This document shows, piece by piece, positions 57,701 through 64,000 of a DNA stretch of 64,000 bases. Made by a program: the position numbers and the translations under genes. The notes under the pieces were generated by a model, which was not told where the DNA came from, ran no database searches, and worked only from the letters and a program-made list of their open reading frames with translations. The stretch's first letter is position 1. Each line of letters begins with the position of its first letter. This DNA is from Eustoma russellianum (lineage: Eukaryota > Streptophyta > Magnoliopsida > Gentianales > Gentianaceae). The stretch is from positions 29,848,776-29,912,775 of the forward strand of contig AP025048.1 of the NCBI GenBank assembly GCA_036186865.1. Reading direction: 5' to 3'.

Positions 57701-60700
57701 TCCCGATAGGCTAAATGATATCAGCTGTTTCAACAGGATCTCTATTTAAGAATAGAGCGAATTGAACAAATCCCGCCAATTTAAATTGTAAACAGTAAGG
57801 CATTGCATATAAGTGCAAAGATAAGGCAATCATGACTTCCATAAGCACACGTCTCCAATAAATCTTACTTAACTATACCATGTCATAATAAATTTCAGAT
57901 GCTGCAGTTACATGCCCCCCCCCCCCCCCCCCAAATCTACAAGAAAGGGTCCACATATCCTTCCTACCACTGGACAGGCCAAAAATGGCAGCACAGAGTG
58001 GTAGAGGAACAGATGATTTTCCTTCTAGTTTCCACCTTATTCCCCTTTGTCATATATATTCAGTTATATGCCTCAGCAAAAGCATAAATCAAAATAATAC
58101 TAAAAGTCACCAAGTGGCAACAGATGCAAACGTTTCATTTCACCAAATCCGTAGTTCTTACCATGTTGATATTCAATCTTTTTGACCAAGGTAAGATACA
58201 AGGCTATTGGCCTTACCTCGAAATTTAATTGTAGGGTCTTCAAAAATGCAGTCATCCGCATAAATAGCAGAGGTGAAAAGTCCTATAAGCCAAAAAAAAG
58301 ATTGCCAATGGTTCAAATTAACTTAGTTACCTATATACTTGAACTGAGATTAAGAAAACCAATCTTGTAGTGTAAAGCCTGTGCTCAAAATTCAATGGTG
58401 GTCCAATTTCAAATATTCATCCGTACATTGGTTTTATGCTAACAGTTGTTTCATCAGTGAAGCTCGGATATACTTGATAATACTAGAGGATTGTTCCACT
58501 CGGGAAAAAACAGACATTTAACTGAGAATGCAATCAGAAGAATACACTTCTATTTAGGGGAGGATGTCGAAGATTCAATATTTGGGGAAAAGTTTTACAA
58601 GAACTGCTAAAACTTGCACCAATTTTGAAAGCAATTTGCCCACTTAGAAATGAAGACATCTTAATTCTGCAATAGCAAACACAAGATTTAAAAGTTTTCA
58701 CCAAACAGTACATGCATAACAACTTTGCTGTCCCTGGCAGGTAATGTCATTCTTCATTCATTTCCAAATCTATCTTTCCATTACTAGACTTGGTTGTCTC
58801 CTCATATGCCATAGACTAATGCACTAGCAACTCGCTAATTTCCTCTTTGTTTTTTTACATTACTACTTTTCCTTCTTGTAACTCTGGCATCTACATAACA
58901 AAATATACTCAAAATGAACAGAAGTATGCTACCTGTTACGAAGTAAGCATTCTCAAAGTCAGTCTTAATAATCGTTAGAATGTCATCGACGTTGGAAACC
59001 ATGTATTCGTTTTTCCCCATATCATATTCCAATTCGGGTCTGCAAAAGTTTTGATACGGAACTGTAAGGAAGGGTTAAGAAACAAAATTAGAGCAATTTG
59101 AATGATGTTCTCGAGAAAATCTCTGAGTTAGATATCTCTTGAATTTCCTTTTTCTTGTATATCTTAAACGAAAGGAAAAAGTTTTGAGAAAATCCAAACT
59201 CTTAGCAGTAGCTATTTGAAGCAAGAGACAAAGGAAAGGATATGATCTTCTAAATTCCAAACAACTATAACAGCTGGATGAATCAACTCAAGCATAGTAT
59301 AGGATTCAGAAATCTCCAAGCACATTTTGTTTTTAGACATTCAAGCACAGATAAGTGCTTCACAGGAGAAATCCAAAGATAAACTAAAAACTTTCCATAT
59401 GCTGGTAAAATAATCAGTATTCTCTGTTTCATGATTCTACTAAAAACACTGAAATCGAAATCCTGGTCAAGTTTCTTCTAAAGTCTAAAACAACCCAAGA
59501 AATAAAACCAGCCGAAAGGGAATAACAATGTTGGACACTGGAACAAGGTGTTTTGCCTGTAAACATAAGTGTAAATTAACCTTTTTATTTTGAGTTAATC
59601 ATACTTTTTAACCAAATGTTTGATAGTTGTTTCACAAAATATCCAAAACTAATTTTATTATAAATTTTATCCAAAACATCTACGAAATGTTCACAAAATA
59701 TCCAGCTACTGGGAGATGACATGTGATTGCAGATTTTCGTTATTTATGCTCCAAAAAAGTTAACCTTAGTTAAAAATCAACTACCCAAACCAAAAACTAA
59801 CATGTGTTCCCTCCATTCTCTCTGACAGATCTTCTTCTGCAATTTTGGAAAACGTTGCCATCTCACATGCGGGAAGGGGGGGAGCAATTTACATCAAATT
59901 CTGAGTGAGTAAATGTCAGTCTCATCTTCAAGTTCAGTTCGCTATCGGAGAGATCCGAAAAGAACTATTCACCTGATCTATGCTCTTTTATGAACATAAA
60001 ATCGGAGAACGTGATTATGAGAGATTTCCTACTTGCTAAGTTTATCTTCCTCCACTGATCAAATTGCCAGTTGTCATATTTTTTGCAGCTTCCACTGAGA
60101 AACCTTCTTTGATCAACTTAGAGAGTTGAAGCTCAATACGGTTTTGATTGTTTTCCAAGTATTGCTACTCTTAAGTTTGTAATTCACTGTGAAAAAGGCA
60201 AAAAGAAAAAGTAGTAGTATGAACGTTTGTTTGTCTAGCAGTATCTAGTCCAACTATTGCATTGAATTAAAAAAAAAAAAGTAGAAAGTTTTATCATACA
60301 CGACATGAGATGATTTCTTTATACAAAATTTTTTCTTTTTCGGACATGGCCAGTGACATGTTTCAATATCTCCCTGAGGGCGAGCTCAACTTGAAAACAA
60401 ATATGACATTCATCCACTCGGAATCTGATGTAATTGCTCCCTTGTTTTCGCAGGTGAGCTGCCAACTTTTTTTAGAATTGCATAACGAGATATGTGAGCA
60501 ATGGAGGGAAGAAAAAATTACTAGCAGTTGGTTTGGGTAGTGTTTTGCTAAAGTTAACTTTTTTAGCACATAAACAACAAAAACCTGCAATCACATGTTA
60601 TCTCTTAGTAAGTGGATATCTTGTGAACATTTTTTATAAGTTTTAGATAAAACTTATAATAAAAATAGTTTTGGATATTTTGTAAACAACTAACAAACAT

Positions 60701-61087
60701 TTCACTGAAAAGTGTGATTAACTCTTTCTATTTTAATTGAAACAAACCTAATAATACATCAACACATATTATATAGGGAAAACTACTGGATTTTTGTACT
60801 TCCAGAAATTCCAAAACAGATTCAACAGAATTTATCACAGATATCAACTTCAACACCCTGATATTTACATAAAATCACCTGTTGCTATTAGCTGGAATGA
60901 AAAGCCTCAAAACTTCAGTAACTCCAGCAACAAGAAGTTTAATAATTTTTGGTGTCTCGGTGTCTCTTTCATTGCGATTGGGTGCACTGGAGCAGCATCC
61001 AATACGATGAACTCTCTGTACGCGCCAGCGGATCTCCGCCCGAGAAGTTGGTGTTAATGGGAATTCAGGGGTGAAACGATAAAGCAA
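36741..61087 (-). CDS. DUF2358 (NTF2-like) protein, 7 exons, probably plastid-targeted
   Basis: Exons in coding order: 61087-60879, 59039-58933, 58282-58217, 40975-40893, 37733-37687, 37007-36929, 36845-36741. Together they are 696 nt, 231 codons plus TGA, every junction GT-AG and in phase. Residues 1-50 are basic, Ser/Arg/Thr-rich and lack acidic residues early, like a transit peptide. KIIKLLVAGVTEVLRLF follows. The DUF2358 domain spans about residues 85-215: DDILTIIKTDFENAYFVTG, IYADDCIFEDPTIKFRG, KDLYARNLKLLVPFLDNPS, LWKLRTRLKLPWKP, LVDGTTVYDLDDNLKIVRHV and ESWNVSALEAI. The fold is NTF2-like with a putative cavity; the biochemical role of the family is not established. No lesion is seen. 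Intron 3 (40976-58216) is 17.2 kb and holds the F/LINE/D/E nest; intron 4 (37734-40892) holds SINE, LTR and satellite-like sequence. The donor of exon 5 (AAG|gtcgtc) is weak. Confidence 0.88.
37290..37378 (+). mobile_element. TS-like SINE 3' end with (TTG)n tail
   Basis: taccctccccagaccctagc...gttgggatatactgggtatga followed by seven or eight TTG units. This is the 3' end characteristic of TS-type plant SINEs. The 5' part is truncated or diverged. In intron 5 of the DUF2358 gene. Confidence 0.7.
38345..38530 (+). mobile_element. tRNA-derived SINE
   Basis: B-box-like gagttcgagctgc, then gcctcttgcacaaa, gtaagactgcatacatcaga and aacgcggaagtctagtacac. Same family as 12620-12805. In intron 4 of the DUF2358 gene. 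Confidence 0.7.
38860..39260. repeat. CGATCGAT-rich degenerate repeat
   Basis: At least eight blocks of acatcga(c/t)cga(t)cgat type, alternating with gaga(a/g)actga and tgagagat(t/a)ga words at intervals of about 60-90 bp. It resembles, in inverted orientation, the 267-bp tandem unit at 63541-64000. Confidence 0.7.
39765..40456 (+). mobile_element. Probable solo LTR of a Ty3/gypsy element
   Basis: A GC-richer block beginning tgatgagg and ending tctggca, flanked by acatc (39760-39764) and acatt (40457-40461), a 5-bp duplication with one mismatch. Inside are a TATA-like tattatataaaag at 40230 and ctgacttaagcatcggaggg at 40360, comparable to the promoter and downstream words of the element G LTR. 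No partner LTR or internal coding region. It lies in intron 4 of the DUF2358 gene. Confidence 0.45.
40545..40800 (+). mobile_element. Possible copia 3' LTR fragment
   Basis: ctccagcttgagggaaagtg followed by ttagaaaatgtatagg looks like the end of a copia pol, a polypurine tract and the start of an LTR. The rest is AT-rich with no second copy in the window. Confidence 0.35.
41458..41645 (+). repeat. 5' LTR of element F
   Basis: Starts tgtaaagggataagg, ends ttccttata, followed by the primer site TGGTATCAGAGCT. It differs from the 3' copy at many positions and in length (188 against 205 bp), so this is the oldest insertion of the nest. Confidence 0.85.
41690..42850 (+). pseudogene. gag and protease relic of element F
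   Basis: Frame-shifted remains of a copia gag: SFAIKLYFKN, LLNYQNHTDLIDGDHA and NPDYKIWYQKGHVLMSWLLS are in broken frames near 41770-41975. The best preserved piece is 42129-42383 (MSISEYLQHAEALADELSAA, INAITYRNIAADL). Near 42770 LYLNNILHVPRIHK is the protease-region landmark of copia. Many stops; not functional. Confidence 0.8.
42851..43560. other. Unassigned sequence inside the nest, left side
   Basis: An AT-rich part with T and A runs (42890-43010), then a C-rich part with ccaccacc-type words (43080-43500). The + ORF at 43226-43540 is Ser/His/Leu-rich and low-complexity, and I do not take it as a gene. A similar C-rich block is at 56440-56640 on the other side of the LINE. Confidence 0.5.
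43798..44229 (+). repeat. 5' LTR of element D
   Basis: Starts tgttggagtcaacaatcatt and ends caattgtttca. It includes a TATA-like gtataaatata near 44143. Confidence 0.95.
44288..47842 (+). pseudogene. pol of copia element D, one nonsense codon
   Basis: The start at 44288 (MSSPSSSNAA) leads into a low-complexity Ala/Pro/Thr segment, LEQLLLLFQVKAEGG, and then directly into protease (WILDTGATDHM, Asp at 44503). GAG-pre-integrase LLHQRLGHPSLRYLK follows. Integrase: [63 protein letters not shown] at 46631-46633 replaces a likely CAA in WPLQ|LDVKNAF. The same frame continues with YVDDIILTG at 46889 and RNase H (YTDADWAG, SSAEAEFRALAHGICEGLW), ending at 47842. Otherwise about 1,185 codons are open. 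gag has been lost. Confidence 0.93.
47850..48281 (+). repeat. 3' LTR of element D
   Basis: Near-identical copy of 43798-44229, followed by the duplicated acatg. Confidence 0.95.
50607..50860 (+). repeat. 5' LTR of element E
   Basis: Starts tgtagaaaataatagttag and ends aacttctata. It contains a direct doublet of actagccgtt near 50695-50714. Confidence 0.96.
51560..53002 (+). pseudogene. gag and protease of copia element E (broken)
   Basis: Starts MADQTSEITSAS, about 700 bp after the primer site. YLPWSRVVELFITGRGKKEY is the copia gag N-domain. A TAG at 52304-52306 interrupts it after VSQVND. The same frame then carries the zinc knuckle CRYCQRTGHVVEEC at about 52373-52414 and the protease WVVDSGATHHM (Asp at 52753). 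The frame is lost near 52980, where element A reads on into NCLTVFSP-like sequence. Confidence 0.9.
52968..56135 (+). pseudogene. pol of copia element E, one nonsense codon after the frameshift
   Basis: GAG-pre-integrase LWHKRLGHPSFLYLRK. Integrase: HSDIWGPSRV, FVDDHTRVTW, then a TAG at 53571-53573 where element A has CAG (QNQFN), then RSDNGSEYL and QQNGVAERKHR. From 53574 to 56135 the frame is open: [24 protein letters not shown] and the catalytic YVDDIILTG (55152); RNase H YTDADWGG and AEAELRALALGLCEGLW; ending just inside the 3' LTR. Confidence 0.93.
56117..56370 (+). repeat. 3' LTR of element E
   Basis: Differs from the 5' LTR at one position. Followed by the duplicated ataat. Confidence 0.96.
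56431..56689. other. Unassigned C-rich sequence inside the nest, right side
   Basis: cctcccccttt...ccgccgccccctccaccatc words followed by T-rich sequence. No gene. It separates the truncated 5' end of the LINE from the RNase H relic of element F. Confidence 0.5.
56690..57091 (+). pseudogene. RNase H end of element F
   Basis: SKNQPTVH followed by a decayed stretch, then KAMANATAELIWLKFLLCEL, WCDNVGAIYMSANPVFH, KHIELDFHFVREQVASG and QVSDVMTKTLP. This is the C-terminus of a copia RNase H. The catalytic N-terminal part of the domain is missing on the left. Confidence 0.88.
57078..57282 (+). repeat. 3' LTR of element F
   Basis: Follows the polypurine cagggggtgg. Shares long words with 41458-41645 and ends in ca before the duplicated tcccc. 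Confidence 0.8.
57283..58216 (-). other. Right part of DUF2358 intron 3
   Basis: AT-rich intron sequence with an 18-base C run at 57915-57932. Short ORFs at 57899-58185 are chance frames. Intron 3 ends upstream at the donor TTCGAG|gtaagg of exon 3. Confidence 0.6.
57915..57932. repeat. Poly-C run
   Basis: Eighteen consecutive Cs. Similar runs are at 9013-9030 and 14116-14132. Confidence 0.95.
59579..60739. mobile_element. Terminal-inverted-repeat element in DUF2358 intron 1
   Basis: The left arm (about 59579-59770) and the inverted right arm (about 60545-60739) share gttgtttcacaaaatatcca/gttgttt-acaaaatatcca, aaactaattttattata/aaactatttttattata, aaatgttcaca and acatgtgattgcag. Arms are about 190 bp. 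The interior is 770 bp with one 76-codon ORF (60310-60540, MISLYKIFSF...) without known motifs. Its content is unlike the arms and may be captured genomic sequence. Confidence 0.8.
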
Positions 61088-61345
61088 AATTAACTTAGAG
61101 GAATTTGTGTAGATTTCCAGGAGAAAGTGAGATCATAAGCAGGAAGGATATATTAAATTAGGCAACTGAGTTGAAATTGGGAATAGTTACCAGTGGCTGG
61201 AGGACTTGACATGGTGGTGAATAGCAAGAAATTCCGGACATTCCCTTCTCTCTCATCCGCTGAGCCACAGTTGATTTGGGTGGCCTTCTGTGAGGAATGG
61301 GATGAAGTGGGGACACCGACGGTCACTTACGCCCCCAACGGCTTC
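61088..61345 (-). promoter_or_regulatory. 5' flank of the DUF2358 gene
   Basis: The probable promoter and 5' leader of the minus-strand gene lie here. A minus-strand ATG at 61214 followed by SSPPAT and a GT dinucleotide could be an upstream leader exon, but no downstream acceptor keeps the frame, so I prefer the start at 61087. No TATA box is obvious. Confidence 0.35.
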
Positions 61346-61365
61346 TTTAATAACGTTCTAACGTG

Positions 61366-61637
61366 TTCTCATGACGGCCCAACCGATTCCGGACATTGGT
61401 TATCCAAAGAAAGTTCAGGGTTCAATTCTTACCAGAGGCAAGAAAGTTCTTTTCCAGCAAGTGCGTAGTGTGGAGCTTCTTGGCCTGCAAGCTAGTCTCG
61501 GTTTGGGGGTTCCTTATGCAGATCACTGTGTAAATGACCAAGCCATGTTAGCAGGCCGTTGTGTACCTGATTTAACTCCCTACACTACCTTTTATACTGG
61601 GTGTAGCACGTACCCTTACTGTTTGAGTTTCAACCTT
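61366..61637 (+). mobile_element. tRNA-derived SINE with 20-bp target duplication
   Basis: A 272-bp insert lies between two identical copies of TTTAATAACGTTCTAACGTG (61346-61365 and 61638-61657). Inside are a B-box-like agggttcaattcttaccaga, then gcaagctagtctcggtttgg, gatcactgtgtaaatgacca and gccatgttagcaggcc, and a T-rich end. Length, B box and long duplication fit a SINE of the Au-like class; the subfamily is a guess. It sits 280 bp upstream of the DUF2358 start codon. Confidence 0.85.
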
Positions 61638-61702
61638 TTTAATAACGTTCTAACGTGATATTGGCATTAGTTTTTTATTTTAACCATAGTGGTCAAATTA
61701 AT

Positions 61703-61876
61703 GGGTTCATACCTGGGAGGCTAAAGTTGAGACAAAAATGAGGCCGTATAAAAAAAGTTCTTTAAAAAAAAGAGCAGCACATCCTTTTTTAAAAAAAATA
61801 CTTTTTTACCCGTAACGACACGTGATTGAAAACCTCATATTTTATCTCACCTTTAGCTTCTCCAGATCTGAACCCC
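61703..61876. mobile_element. Foldback MITE related to 8221-8409
   Basis: The left arm ggttcatacctgggaggcta then aagttgagac...aatgaggc is matched in inverted form by the right end gaaaacctcatattttatct then cacctttagcttctccagat. The words gaggctaaaagtga-like and aatatgaggc are shared with 8221-8409. Confidence 0.7.
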
Positions 61877-63540
<1,664 letters not shown>

Positions 63541-64000
63541 GTGATAAAATGTTGATAAAAAGATGTAAAAAAGCTACTTTGTATCATAAAAATAATAAAA
63601 GATTTAATCAAATAAGGAAGTAACACCGATCTCTCAAATTAGAACACATCAATCGATCGATGTATACATTAGCCTCTCAAAATAGACATAGATCGATTAA
63701 CGTGTGCAGAGATCAAAATTGAAAACCTACTGTAATACATCAATCTCTCAACCTGAAACATATAGATCGATCGAATTACATATCATACCTTACATAGATC
63801 TATTGATGTGATAAAATGTTGATAAAAAGATGTAAAAAAGCTACTTTGTATCATAAAAATAATAAAAGATTTAATCAAATAAGAAAGTAACACCGATCTC
63901 TCAAATTAGAACACATCAATCGATCGATGTATACATTAGCCTCTCAAAATAGACATAGATCGATTAACGTGTGCAGAGATCAAAATTGAAAACCTACTGT
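63541..64000. repeat. 267-bp tandem repeat running off the window edge
   Basis: gtgataaaatgttgataaaa starts at 63541 and 63808. The second copy is open at the window end, and the overlap (193 bp) differs at about one base (aaggaag/aagaaag). Each unit holds several atcgatcgatgt-type words. Near-identity suggests satellite-like amplification continuing to the right. Confidence 0.92.

Noticed and set aside
61193..61214. Possible upstream first exon MSSPPAT on the minus strand before the DUF2358 start.
   Set aside because: It has a GT donor, but no acceptor near the next exon restores the frame without a stop. The start at 61087 gives a complete transit-peptide-like N-terminus.
61193..61468. 91-codon + ORF (MAGGLDMVVN...) at the DUF2358 5' flank.
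   Set aside because: It crosses the SINE target duplication into the SINE, so it cannot be an old gene. No motif is present in the part outside.

Overview
This is eukaryotic nuclear DNA from a plant, most likely a eudicot. It carries spliced plant-type genes, Ty1/copia LTR retrotransposons primed by initiator tRNA-Met, a Tat-like Ty3/gypsy element, tRNA-derived SINEs (one with the GTT-repeat tail seen in TS-like plant SINEs), Stowaway-like MITEs and a plant mariner relic. Most of the window is transposable element. A 10-N assembly gap lies at 9569-9578.

Two host genes can be reconstructed exon by exon. (1) On the + strand, the last six exons of TONSOKU (TSK/BRU1/MGO3, leucine-rich-repeat C-terminus) lie at 9677-12138. 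Its upstream exons are missing, apart from one possible exon at 9376-9468 just before the gap. (2) On the - strand, an apparently intact seven-exon gene for a DUF2358 (NTF2-like, probably plastid) protein of 231 residues runs from 61087 down to 36741. Its third intron is 17.2 kb long and almost filled by one stack of nested retroelements. A lone squalene-epoxidase exon is at 62959-63070.

Layout: 0-1.7 kb, a tandem duplication and a mariner-like transposase relic. 1737-7646, copia element A. 7.6-9.6 kb, an unidentified ORF pair, MITEs, a SINE and an (ATT)n microsatellite. 9.7-12.1 kb, TSK. 12.1-14.6 kb, two foldback MITEs and a SINE. 14653-19722, copia element B (-). About 20.0-20.5 kb, an unidentified 170-codon ORF (-). 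20803-21992, a 1.2-kb terminal-inverted-repeat element. 22224-27665, copia element C. 27.7-28.5 kb, a Ty3/gypsy RT relic (-). 28.66-36.25 kb, a terminal-inverted-repeat element split by element G (29341-35932), which has gag, no pol, and a spliced antisense coding unit. 36.7-61.1 kb, the DUF2358 gene. 61.3-64 kb, a SINE with a 20-bp target duplication, a MITE, the squalene-epoxidase exon and tandem repeats.

The nest inside DUF2358 intron 3 reads from outside in: copia F (41458-57282, duplication tcccc) contains a 5'-truncated minus-strand LINE, which was hit separately by copia D (43798-48281, duplication acatg) and copia E (50607-56370, duplication ataat). Exact duplications fix the order. 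E is youngest by LTR identity (1 difference in 254 bp), although its gag-pol is already broken. All identifications rest on reading motifs and splice sites by eye; no database search was run.
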